This document shows, one piece after another, positions 17,025 to 24,766 of a stretch of DNA of 64,000 nt. How positions within the stretch are numbered: position 1 is the first letter of the stretch; each line of letters starts with the position of its first letter. This stretch comes from Dyadobacter fanqingshengii (GTDB lineage Bacteria; Bacteroidota; Bacteroidia; Cytophagales; Spirosomataceae), in the NCBI RefSeq assembly GCF_023822005.2, contig NZ_CP098806.1, forward strand, positions 1,302,001-1,366,000, written 5' to 3'. Under the pieces are notes generated by a model. That model saw only the letters and a program-made list of their open reading frames with translations. It was not told the origin of the DNA and did no database searches. Made by a program: the position numbers and the translations under genes.

Positions 17025-17687
17025 TTATTTCAATTCACAAATCCGAAACCCTGGCAGCTTACTGATGTAATCCGTCACCACCGGCGGGTCAATGTCCCGA
17101 AACAAAACTTCATATGTATTTTCATAAAATGAAAACGAAGTTCCGTCGGAGCGGGTGCGTTTTGTGCCGCTTTTGTAGAGGTTTCCGATTTCTCCTTTTT
17201 CTAATGCGACCTTGTCGATGAAGCCGAGCAGAGAGGCGACGGTTCCTTCGGTGGGACATTGGTGGAAGGAAATGCAGAAATAATGCGAAGTTTTGGAATT
17301 GGCTTTGTGCAGTTGTGATGATGGAATGTTCAAAACATAATCGGACCCTAGCATGCCCGTTCGACGCTTCATGGATTTGATGTCCACGGAAAATGAATGT
17401 TCATCCGATTTGATCAAAAAATCCTGACCCCAATCCTGACCGTCCGTTGCGCCGAAGGATTTAGTCGGCCGTGGCAAATGATAGCAATCTGCAAAAATGA
17501 CTTCGCCCAAACTTCCGGTAAAACGCATCATCCTGGTTTGTGAAAGTTTGTCGTTTTGCTTGTCCCAAATATTGGCGACGTGATGATGGCGAAGTGAATG
17601 CTCAACCAGCTCCCGAGCAAAAAGCCGCTGATTTTCGCCGATTGAGATTTGAATATACGAGCCCTTGGTCAGAACAATTTGCTCCAT
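17025..17687 (-). CDS. PD-(D/E)XK nuclease-like protein, putative restriction enzyme
   Basis: I do not recognise a named family. The 220-residue protein shows a plausible PD-(D/E)XK core: a helix with GSLGEVIFAD (E62), then DWGQDFLIK (D89), then FSVDIKSMK (D102, K104), that is D-x12-D-x-K. Basic and polar segments flank it. This arrangement is common in type II restriction endonucleases and related DNases. The start overlaps the preceding membrane protein gene by 19 bp, suggesting coupled translation. The TaqI-like methylase downstream, beyond a toxin-antitoxin pair, makes a restriction-modification role plausible but unproven. Confidence 0.65.
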   Translation of the reverse strand: MEQIVLTKGSYIQISIGENQRLFARELVEHSLRHHHVANIWDKQNDKLSQTRMMRFTGSLGEVIFADCYHLPRPTKSFGATDGQDWGQDFLIKSDEHSFSVDIKSMKRRTGMLGSDYVLNIPSSQLHKANSKTSHYFCISFHQCPTEGTVASLLGFIDKVALEKGEIGNLYKSGTKRTRSDGTSFSFYENTYEVLFRDIDPPVVTDYISKLPGFRICELK

Positions 17688-18169
17688 GCAAATCTAATCG
17701 CTAGTAAAGTGAGTACAAAACCGATTAAAATGGCACTAAACGGAACGTAAGTCCATGCTACTAAGTGGATTCTGTCGACAAACCACATAACACCGATGAG
17801 TGCAAAAATCAATGTCAGAAATCCGGAAATTTTGCCAAAGCCAGGAATGAGGGAAAACGGGATCTTGGCTTTGATCAACATCAATGTCAACGCCATTGAA
17901 ATGACCGGTAAAAACTGCATGATAATGTTTGCCTGCCAGATACTTTGTCTCTCAAACAGAAAAAGATAAATGTTAAGCGTGACAGCAAAAATTCCGGGGA
18001 TGCAAACTGCGTAGACGAGCACGGCATATACGTAACTCCAAAATTTAACATTCCCGCTGCCATCCGCCGCCAGTCCGATGATCCAGGCAAAAATGGGTAA
18101 CAAAATAAAATAGATCGCCAGCGGCCAGGGGTTTTCCGAAATGGAATTAAAGAGTTGGGATAGTGTCAT
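17669..18169 (-). CDS. Five-TM membrane protein of unknown function
   Basis: From the ATG at 18169 the product has 166 residues and five hydrophobic segments (roughly WPLAIYFILLPIFAW, SYVYAVLVYAVCIPG, LPVISMALTLMLI, FLTLIFALIGVMWF, ILIGFVLTLLAI). The longer in-frame start at 18202 would lie inside the terminator of the upstream gene, so the shorter form is preferred. It overlaps the nuclease-like gene by 19 bp. I do not recognise the family. Confidence 0.75.
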   Translation of the reverse strand: MTLSQLFNSISENPWPLAIYFILLPIFAWIIGLAADGSGNVKFWSYVYAVLVYAVCIPGIFAVTLNIYLFLFERQSIWQANIIMQFLPVISMALTLMLIKAKIPFSLIPGFGKISGFLTLIFALIGVMWFVDRIHLVAWTYVPFSAILIGFVLTLLAIRFAWSKLF

Positions 18170-18200
18170 GTGGTAAGCTGTAATAAAAGGGAAAGATAAC

Positions 18201-18243
18201 AAAAAGAGGAGGGGAATTTTACATTTGTAAATTTCCCCTCCTC
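18201..18243 (-). terminator. Intrinsic terminator of the Ppx-like/PspA-like cassette
   Basis: A 17-bp inverted repeat with one mismatch (18206-18222 and 18227-18243, GGAGGGG core) and a 4-nt loop is followed on the minus strand by TTTTTGTT. It ends transcription of the three-gene cassette that lies upstream on the minus strand. Confidence 0.9.
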
Positions 18244-18269
18244 CAAAACCAATTTCAACTACTATAAGC

Positions 18270-19295
18270 TTACAGCCCTAATAGAAAGCCGATTGTAAAG
18301 TTAGCATCCCAGTCAAAAACAAATTGCTGACAGCCAGTTGCATCCGTCACCGCTTTGTAAATGTTCACACCAGCTTTCGATTTAGCATTGGTCAATTTAG
18401 AATACGCTAATGGCGCGCTCAATGTGGTGTAACGTTCTTTTCCTTTGCGCACTTCCTTGGCCATTTCAAAAGGGACACCGCCAATGATGAAGCAGGTTTT
18501 TCTCAGATCTTCGGGAATTTGTTTAGCCTTAGCGCTCACTTCCTGATACACTTTGGAATCATCCGTTCCCTCTTGGAAATATTTAGCTCCATATGACTCG
18601 ATAGCAGAAACTTTTCCATTCTCCATCCAGGAAATTTTAGTGTTTCCGGAACCAATGTCAACTACAAATGATTTGCTGGCATACTCAGCTGGTAACACCG
18701 ATTTCAATGCCAATTGGCCTTCCTGCTCGGCTGTGACCTGATTTACAACATATCCCAGTGATTTCAAAACCCTTGTAATTTTCAAAGTAACATCGGCTTT
18801 TGCAGCTCCGGAGCTTACAACAAAGTGAATGTCTTTGCTGCCCACGCCGTAGTCCAGCATGCCGCCAATGTATTTTTTCAGGCCAATTCTAACATCCTCA
18901 TCAGTCGCCATATTTTCAGTTACAAGGCTGTTACCGAATTCAGATTTTTCCAGGGACCAGCGTTTTTCTTTATCTACTTTAATAATGAAAGAGTTAAAAC
19001 CGCTCGCGCCAAGCTCAACTACCCCGCGCAATTTACCGTCTACTGGCACAGGAGGTGTGTAGCTGAATGTTGAAACTTCTGAGCTCGTCGCATCGGAATT
19101 TTCTGTTGGCGTTTCTGTTTCTGACGAAGGCATATCGGGATCGGTGTTACTCGCTTCCGTCTGCGGACTCTGCGCCCGGTCCTCGCTCATTTGGTTCAAA
19201 GCTTTTTCGCCGCCCAGATATTTATATCCTAAAAAGATGGCTCCGATAATGATAGCGGTGATGATTAACCTGCCTGCAACTGTTAGTCTTTTCAT
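18270..19295 (-). CDS. Membrane-anchored Ppx/GppA-like ASKHA protein
   Basis: The 341-residue protein has one N-terminal TM helix (about residues 9-24), then a low-complexity Ser/Thr/Glu/Pro linker (about 36-85), then an actin-like ATPase/phosphatase fold. Motifs parallel Ppx/GppA: first phosphate loop GVVELGASGFNSF (91-103), VTAEQEGQLALKSV (187-200, comparable to the SGEEEA region), second loop FVVDIGSGNTKIS (210-222) and FIIGGVPFEMA (about 270). The usual Asp of the first loop is Glu, and the domain is shorter than in true exopolyphosphatases, so activity may differ. It is the last gene of a three-gene cassette; the enzymatic domain would face the periplasm if the TM acts as a signal anchor with a cytosolic N-terminus. 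Confidence 0.75.
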   Translation of the reverse strand: MKRLTVAGRLIITAIIIGAIFLGYKYLGGEKALNQMSEDRAQSPQTEASNTDPDMPSSETETPTENSDATSSEVSTFSYTPPVPVDGKLRGVVELGASGFNSFIIKVDKEKRWSLEKSEFGNSLVTENMATDEDVRIGLKKYIGGMLDYGVGSKDIHFVVSSGAAKADVTLKITRVLKSLGYVVNQVTAEQEGQLALKSVLPAEYASKSFVVDIGSGNTKISWMENGKVSAIESYGAKYFQEGTDDSKVYQEVSAKAKQIPEDLRKTCFIIGGVPFEMAKEVRKGKERYTTLSAPLAYSKLTNAKSKAGVNIYKAVTDATGCQQFVFDWDANFTIGFLLGL

Positions 19296-19343
19296 TGATA
19301 TTTTGTGTAAAATGAATAATGTAAATCGAAATAAGGAAGAATC

Positions 19344-20357
19344 TTAATCCAGCAAGCCTTTATAACTGGAATCTTTTGGAGTTTCTACCGAACGGTTAGT
19401 TGGCTGCGGATTTTCAAGTTGGATCAGTCTAAACTGACCGGAATTATAAGCTTCAAGCATGGCCTGTCCTTTATCAGAAAGCAAACCATTTTGAACATCC
19501 ACGCCGTTGATAAAGTCCAGTGACAGATCCATCGCACGTTTCATCTCACCCAACTTCTGGCTCATATCGTCCTGAATGTATTCCATGGACTCGTCGAAAT
19601 AGAACTTCTTGTCAGGATTTCCCTTGAAAATGCTGATTGCCGTACGCAATGCATTGGAGCTTTCTTTTACAATTCTATATTCCGCTTCTTTGAGCTTGAC
19701 CTTAATTTCCGTCTCCTTAATGATGTAATCAGCGCTTTTATTCACTTTTTCCATGAATTCCAGCACCGTTTTCATGTTGCGTTGCAGCGGGAAAAGCTTC
19801 TCGTTCATTTCCTGTAAACCGGCTCCTTCAATCGTTGCTAGCGAGGCCGTTTCCTTCATTCCCGGACGATCCAGCATGGTGCTCGCTTTGTTTGCCTCCG
19901 CAAATTTCTGCTTGATCTGCTCATTATTCTCGTTAATATTTTTATTCAATTTCACAAGCTGACCCGCCAGCGTGTTGATCTGACCCTGCATTTTCTCTCT
20001 TTTTTCTTTCAGGTCATCAATATAGATTTTCATGATCGCAATCGGGTCGAGCTTGATAATCAGGCCGGTTATGTTGCGCATGAGTGTTTTGAACAGGAAG
20101 AAAACCGCCGTCCTCACATCTTTGCTGGTAAACAGGAAGATAAGCAGCGCGAGCACAGCCATTAAAAAGCCCAGATAAAGTGTGTTTTTGGTCACTTCTA
20201 TCAGGAAAGCTGCGATTTTATTCCAAAAATATAGGGTTATGGCCCCGGCTCCTCCGAGAAATAGGAGTGAGGTTATGCCTTCGGGTTTACTCCAGTAAGA
20301 TCGCTTTGAGCCATCATCCTGCGAACCGCCGATTTGTGTAAAATCTGGTGTAGCCAT
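19344..20357 (-). CDS. Two-TM coiled-coil protein, PspA-like in layout
   Basis: The 337-residue protein has two TM helices (about residues 28-50 and 58-78), an amphipathic stretch (about 81-103, FFLFKTLMRNITGLI), then a long coiled coil from LDPIAIMKIYIDDLKEKREK (about 103) to about residue 240 and a helical tail. The pattern of a membrane-proximal DP-x-x-x-x followed by long antiparallel-capable helices recalls PspA/IM30 (ESCRT-III-like) proteins, but two TM segments are not typical. It sits 19 bp after the upstream coiled-coil gene and 48 bp before the Ppx-like gene. The family relation is inference; no catalytic motif is present. Confidence 0.7.
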   Translation of the reverse strand: MATPDFTQIGGSQDDGSKRSYWSKPEGITSLLFLGGAGAITLYFWNKIAAFLIEVTKNTLYLGFLMAVLALLIFLFTSKDVRTAVFFLFKTLMRNITGLIIKLDPIAIMKIYIDDLKEKREKMQGQINTLAGQLVKLNKNINENNEQIKQKFAEANKASTMLDRPGMKETASLATIEGAGLQEMNEKLFPLQRNMKTVLEFMEKVNKSADYIIKETEIKVKLKEAEYRIVKESSNALRTAISIFKGNPDKKFYFDESMEYIQDDMSQKLGEMKRAMDLSLDFINGVDVQNGLLSDKGQAMLEAYNSGQFRLIQLENPQPTNRSVETPKDSSYKGLLD

Positions 20358-20376
20358 TGTTGATCGAAATGTTAGG

Positions 20377-21066
20377 TTATTTAAGATATTGATTGATTTT
20401 GTTTAAATCCGATTTGATCTGATCCACGAAACTCAGGTAAGTTATTTCAAAGCTGTCCTTATTCGCATTGATCTTCGCACTTTGTTCTGCCACTTCTCCG
20501 GAAATCTGTCCGAGCCGGTTTTTGTTCTCGTCCACTTTCTTTTGAAGATCCGCAATTTGCAGGGCAATAGCCTTGTTGGAATCGTCCAGCCGTTTCTGCT
20601 CATCCTGCAATGCCCCGACACGATCTTTGATCGCCTTTTCGACGTCTTTCAGAAACGAAGCCCGGTCTTTATCTAAAATTCCCAGATATTGGTTTGCCGA
20701 ATTGTTTAAAACTGTGGTCTCCTTCACGCCGCCCATTGCCTTAAAACTTGCCCATGCAGCCTGGAACTGCTTTTCTTCACCTAATCCAAGGCCTTCCATG
20801 CTTTGCAGCGCCTGTTTGTATTCAAAATAATCGGGTCCCGGCAGGTTGGCTTTTTCTAGCAGGCTTACGAAATGTTCTGTGAATTTCTTGTCGATGTTGC
20901 CCGTGCCCGCAGCATTTGGGGCCGTGTTCGCGATGACTGGTTTGGGAGCTTCCGATGCTACATTTGCGGCTGCCGCTGTGGGGGCCGCCTGCCTGATCGG
21001 TTCCTCACCTTCCTTGATAAAAAAGCTGAGTATTTTCTTTCCAATACCCGGTTCTGAATCTGCCAT
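20377..21066 (-). CDS. Coiled-coil protein, first gene of the cassette
   Basis: From the ATG at 21066 (MADSEPGIGKKILSFF) the product has 229 residues; a longer in-frame start at 21168 would include the operator-like palindrome and is unlikely. It has a short amphipathic N-terminus (GKKILSFFIKE), an Ala/Pro-rich linker (about 25-60), a helical globular part (FTEHFVSLLEKANLPGPDYF) and a coiled coil in the last 80 residues. It lacks a signal peptide or TM helix. Its coiled coil may assemble with that of the next gene product. I do not recognise a named family. Confidence 0.7.
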   Translation of the reverse strand: MADSEPGIGKKILSFFIKEGEEPIRQAAPTAAAANVASEAPKPVIANTAPNAAGTGNIDKKFTEHFVSLLEKANLPGPDYFEYKQALQSMEGLGLGEEKQFQAAWASFKAMGGVKETTVLNNSANQYLGILDKDRASFLKDVEKAIKDRVGALQDEQKRLDDSNKAIALQIADLQKKVDENKNRLGQISGEVAEQSAKINANKDSFEITYLSFVDQIKSDLNKINQYLK

Positions 21067-21120
21067 ATGCGTATAAAGTGTTGATTTTGTTAGATCAATA
21101 TTACTAAAATTAAAAGGATT

Positions 21121-21133
21121 TCGTACCGTACGA
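21121..21133. promoter_or_regulatory. Palindromic operator candidate upstream of the cassette
   Basis: TCGTACCGTACGA is a perfect inverted repeat (6-bp arms, one-base centre), 54 bp upstream of the cassette start codon. On the minus strand a TAATATTG box, close to the -7 consensus, lies 17 nt downstream of it, placing the palindrome at the -33 region. It is in the divergent region shared with the isomerase-like gene, so it could control either side. Confidence 0.45.
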
Positions 21134-21248
21134 TAATTACCAATGGTGTCCTGAATTGATGAAGCCACGGAAAATTTGGATAGAATTGTGGATGATTCTT
21201 GAATGCGGCCCGTTTTTTAATGAAGTTTGCCTCAAAAACTAAATCCTT

Positions 21249-22169
21249 ATGCTGAAACTAGGTTTTAATAGCGCCATTCTGGGCGATTTTGGCTTCGAAC
21301 ACGTGGTCCAGTTTGCGGGTAACCACGGGTTTTCCTGTGTAGAAATGATGTGCTGGCCGTCAGATAATGCGGATAGCAGGAGATATGCGGGCGTCACGCA
21401 CATTGACGTGAACAACCTGACGTTGGAGCGTATTTCGTTGATTAAACATACATTAAAGGAAGCGAACGTTACGATCTCAGCGCTGGGTTACTATCCCAAT
21501 CCGCTGGACCCGGACGAGGAACGTTCCGGTTACTATATCGAGCATATCAAACAGGTGATCCGAGGAGCGGCGAAACTGAACATTCCGGTTGTAACGACAT
21601 TCATCGGGCGCAATCCTGCAAAGAGCATTAAGGAGAATCTGGCCAGGTTTGCGGATGTCTGGCCTGCCATCGTCAAGGTTGCTGAGGAAGAGAATGTGAA
21701 AATTGGAATAGAGAATTGCCCGATGTTCTTCACGGACGACGAATGGCCGGGCGGTAAAAACCTGGCGATCAGCCCTGCGGTTTGGGACAGAATGTTTGAG
21801 ATCATTCCAAGCCCTATTTTCGGTTTGAATTATGATCCTTCACACATGATCTGGCAAATGATGAGTGAGACCAGACCCATTTATGATTATAAGGATCGCC
21901 TGCACCACATTCATTTAAAGGACGCTAAAATTTACAAGGATAAACTGGATAGGGTAGGCATTATGGCGAATCCGCTGGAATACCATTCCCCGAAACTGCC
22001 AGGTTTAGGAGATGTAAACTGGCGCGCATTCTTTGCAGCCCTAACCGATGTTCGTTACCGGGGCCCGGTTGTGATTGAAGTGGAAGATAAAGCGTACGAA
22101 GGAAGCATCACGGATGTGCAAAGCGCAATCCTGACAAGCAGAAATTATCTGCGTCAGTTTCTCGGCTAA
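21249..22169 (+). CDS. Sugar phosphate isomerase/epimerase-like TIM-barrel protein
   Basis: The 306-residue protein belongs to the xylose isomerase-like (AP endonuclease 2) TIM-barrel superfamily. Visible landmarks are FGFEHVVQFAGNHGFSCVEM at the N-terminus, VTTFIGRNP near residue 117, KIGIENCPMFF near 155 with the metal-ligand Glu, GLNYDPSHMIWQ near 195, LHHIHLKDAKIY near 218 and VVIEVEDKAY near 278. These Glu/Asp/His residues form the divalent metal site. The reaction is probably isomerisation or epimerisation of a sugar or inositol derivative; the exact substrate is not determined. It is transcribed alone, divergent from the coiled-coil cassette. Confidence 0.88.
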   Translation: MLKLGFNSAILGDFGFEHVVQFAGNHGFSCVEMMCWPSDNADSRRYAGVTHIDVNNLTLERISLIKHTLKEANVTISALGYYPNPLDPDEERSGYYIEHIKQVIRGAAKLNIPVVTTFIGRNPAKSIKENLARFADVWPAIVKVAEEENVKIGIENCPMFFTDDEWPGGKNLAISPAVWDRMFEIIPSPIFGLNYDPSHMIWQMMSETRPIYDYKDRLHHIHLKDAKIYKDKLDRVGIMANPLEYHSPKLPGLGDVNWRAFFAALTDVRYRGPVVIEVEDKAYEGSITDVQSAILTSRNYLRQFLG

Positions 22170-22178
22170 AAATCCTGA

Positions 22179-22223
22179 TAGCAATGTAAAATCCGCTTAT
22201 TAGCAGGCGATTTTACATTGCTA
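22179..22223. terminator. Hairpin between convergent genes
   Basis: A perfect 15-bp inverted repeat (22179-22193, TAGCAATGTAAAATC, and 22209-22223) with a 15-nt loop lies between the converging isomerase-like and hydrolase genes. The hydrolase stop codon is inside its right arm. T-runs are short on both sides, so termination strength is uncertain. Confidence 0.6.
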
Positions 22224-23214
22224 AAAACTTCAAAAGTGGCTGGATAAAGCGATCAAAATCCTCGATATGTGGCAAATGCCCAATGTTATCCAGCTCTACC
22301 AATTCACTGTTCTTAATTTTTGATTTAGTCATTTTTCCTAATTCAGGATAATTACCAAGGGTTTTTCTCACATCTTCCGGAGCAAGATTTTTTCCCACCG
22401 CGCTGCGATCACGCTGTCCGATGATGAGCAATGTAGGTGCTGTTATTTTATCAAAATCATAACAAACCGGTTGCGTGTAGATCATATCATAGGTTAATGC
22501 TGAATTCCAGGCAATTTTTGGATAATCCTTATTCAACGTCCAGCCTGCGAGCAAATTCACCCAGCGACTGTATTCTGGCTTCCATTTTCCATCGTAGTAA
22601 CTCGCCAACTGATAGTTTTTAATGGAGTTCGCATCACTTTTTAGTTCACTTTGATACCATTTATCTATGGATTGGTAAGGCACTTTCAGCTTATAATCTT
22701 CCAACCCGATTGGGTTTTCCAGAATGAATTTCTCCACCATTTCGGGATACATGACCGCGAACCTCGTTGCGACCATTCCGCCCATTGAATGTCCTAAGAC
22801 ATTGATTTTAGTAATTTTCAGCTCATCCAAAACCTTCTTAGTATTGGCTGCAAGCTCGTGAAACGAATATTGAAAGTGCGCGGGGTTGGACGATTTCCCA
22901 AAACCGATCTGGTCAGGGATGATCACTCGATATCCTTTGTCTGTCAATGCTTTGGCAGTTTGTTCCCAATAAGCGCCGTTGAAATTTTTCCCGTGCAGCA
23001 ATATAATGCTCTTGCCATTCGCTTTCGCCGGTTTAACGTCCATATAGGCCATTATCAACTTTTCGCCCTGCGACTCGAATTCCAGGTAGGAGACTGGAAA
23101 AGGGTAGTCGTAATTTTCGAGATTGATATCGAGGTTTCGCAGCGAATCCTTTTGTGCATGAAGTTTAGGAACAAGTGAGATCGACAGCAGAAAAGCCAGG
23201 AGCAGATTTTTCAT
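22213..23214 (-). CDS. Secreted alpha/beta hydrolase
   Basis: From the ATG at 23214 (MKNLLLAFLLSISL) the product has 333 residues with a signal peptide ending KLHAQ. The longer in-frame form starting at 23370 would run into the MFS gene and lacks a signal peptide at its start. The fold is an alpha/beta hydrolase: oxyanion region ILLHGKNFNGAYW, the nucleophile elbow GHSMGGMVATRF (Ser), PTLLIIGQRDRSAVG with the acid residue, and the catalytic His in DNIGHLPHIEDF near the C-terminus. The substrate, an ester or epoxide, is unknown. It is 80 bp downstream of the MFS gene on the same strand. Confidence 0.9.
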   Translation of the reverse strand: MKNLLLAFLLSISLVPKLHAQKDSLRNLDINLENYDYPFPVSYLEFESQGEKLIMAYMDVKPAKANGKSIILLHGKNFNGAYWEQTAKALTDKGYRVIIPDQIGFGKSSNPAHFQYSFHELAANTKKVLDELKITKINVLGHSMGGMVATRFAVMYPEMVEKFILENPIGLEDYKLKVPYQSIDKWYQSELKSDANSIKNYQLASYYDGKWKPEYSRWVNLLAGWTLNKDYPKIAWNSALTYDMIYTQPVCYDFDKITAPTLLIIGQRDRSAVGKNLAPEDVRKTLGNYPELGKMTKSKIKNSELVELDNIGHLPHIEDFDRFIQPLLKFLAM

Positions 23215-23240
23215 TTTAGAAAAGCATTTAATGTAAAAAA

Positions 23241-23260
23241 GGATAACCTCACGATTACCC
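23241..23260 (-). terminator. Weak intrinsic terminator after the MFS gene
   Basis: On the minus strand a 6-bp stem with one mismatch and an 8-nt loop (23241-23260) is followed by six T (23235-23240). The stem is weak, so this may only attenuate transcription into the hydrolase gene. Confidence 0.35.
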
Positions 23261-23294
23261 TTTTTACTACTGAAAATAATGTACCAACGTGGCC

Positions 23295-24458
23295 TTACTG
23301 AATCAATTTGGCTTTTGAGGATAAGAACGCGGTCAACGATGCAAGTACGCCGACGATGCCGAATGACCATCTCAGATCAGCAAACTGCGCAACGATCCCG
23401 ATCAAAGGTGGTCCGATCAGGAAACCGATGAAGCTAATGCTTGAAACCGCTGCTAAGGCCATTCCAGCCGACATTGTGTTTGATTTTCCCGCTGCGCTGT
23501 AAACCAAAGGGACAACCGAAGAAACGCCAAATCCTACAAGCAGGAAACCGAATGTTGCCGGAACAAGGAACGGAAACAACACCGCAATGGCAAGTCCCAA
23601 GCCCATTAGCGAGCCACTGATCTGCAACATTTTCTTTCTGCCGATGCGGTTGGCAAGCCAGTCGCCCGCAAAACGTCCGCCGGTCATGGTGCCCATAAAA
23701 GCGACGTAACCAAGCGTTGTTAAGGATGCCGGCACGTGAACGGCTTCCTGGAAGTAAACGCCGCTCCAATCGAACATCGCGCCCTCGCAGACCATCGCAC
23801 AGAATCCGATCAAACCGAGCATCAGCAAGTCGCGGTCTGGTTTTACAAACATTGGTTGTGCTTCGCCTTCGCTTTTCTCGCTGTCAGGCATCGTGTGCTT
23901 GTAAGCGGTGAAAATAATGATGAACGCAGCCAGCGCGATAACACTGAAATGGATATGAGGAGGGATACTAACCGATATGAAAAAGGACCCGATCATTGCG
24001 CTCACAAAACCTGCCAGACTCCACAAGCCATGAAATGAGGCCATTATGGATTTTCCGTAGACTTGCTCAACGGCAACAGCCTGTGTATTGACCGCAATGT
24101 TGGTTAAATTACCCCAAAGTCCGAATGCGAAAAGTGCGATAACCAGATGCTCGGTCCTCGTTACGAAACCTATAAATGATAATGTGACTGCATACAGGAT
24201 GGCACCGATCAATACCATTTTCTTGCTGCCGTAATGTGTCACCATCCAGCCTGAGATGGGTAAGCTCGCCATTAAACCAATAGGCAGCGCCAAAAGAACA
24301 GTTCCCAAACCACCTTCTGTGAGGTGCAACATGTTCTTGATATCAGGAATACGGCTCGCCCATGCGGCAAAGCTCAAACCCTGTACGAAGAAGAAAGCTG
24401 ACACGGCCAGGCGTAAATACTTTCGGGAATCGGAGGGGGCAAATATTGAATAATTCAT
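23295..24458 (-). CDS. MFS transporter (YbjJ/FucP-like)
   Basis: The 387-residue protein has twelve predicted TM helices and the MFS loop motif in the form GWMVTHYGSKKMVLI (about residue 70), repeated in the second half as DWLANRIGRKKMLQI. Overall it resembles the YbjJ-type sugar/metabolite MFS group, with FVQGLSFAAWASRIPDIK at the N-terminus typical of that group. The substrate is not predictable. It reads divergently from the serine hydrolase gene, with a 308-bp AT-rich spacer between the two starts. Confidence 0.85.
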   Translation of the reverse strand: MNYSIFAPSDSRKYLRLAVSAFFFVQGLSFAAWASRIPDIKNMLHLTEGGLGTVLLALPIGLMASLPISGWMVTHYGSKKMVLIGAILYAVTLSFIGFVTRTEHLVIALFAFGLWGNLTNIAVNTQAVAVEQVYGKSIMASFHGLWSLAGFVSAMIGSFFISVSIPPHIHFSVIALAAFIIIFTAYKHTMPDSEKSEGEAQPMFVKPDRDLLMLGLIGFCAMVCEGAMFDWSGVYFQEAVHVPASLTTLGYVAFMGTMTGGRFAGDWLANRIGRKKMLQISGSLMGLGLAIAVLFPFLVPATFGFLLVGFGVSSVVPLVYSAAGKSNTMSAGMALAAVSSISFIGFLIGPPLIGIVAQFADLRWSFGIVGVLASLTAFLSSKAKLIQ

Positions 24459-24766
24459 AGGAGTGAAAATTTTGTGGTGAATGTGTGTACGACTATCAAT
24501 TCGTGTTTAATTGTTATAACTTTTTTAAGATGTTCATTTTTTGAAGTAGTGCAAAACAAAGACAGCCTTTATTCTCAATTACTTCCTGATGCAAAAATAA
24601 CGGTTTATGGACAATTTTAATTCACAGTTGTTGTACTTTTTAAATAATATTAAAATGTATGTGTTGTACAAAATCAAGAAATAGGATTTTTGAACAATGC
24701 TTTTTTAAAATAGCGTTATGCATTTTGTAAATTCACCTTTCAGCCATCATAAAAATCATTGGATAA
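24459..24766. other. AT-rich divergent intergenic region
   Basis: These 308 bp separate the start codons of the MFS transporter and the serine hydrolase. I see no gene. GTTGTAC occurs at 24630-24636 and again at 24663-24669, the second copy within the palindrome TTGTACAA (24664-24671), 33 bp apart. These could be regulator half-sites, but this is only a symmetry observation. Confidence 0.4.
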
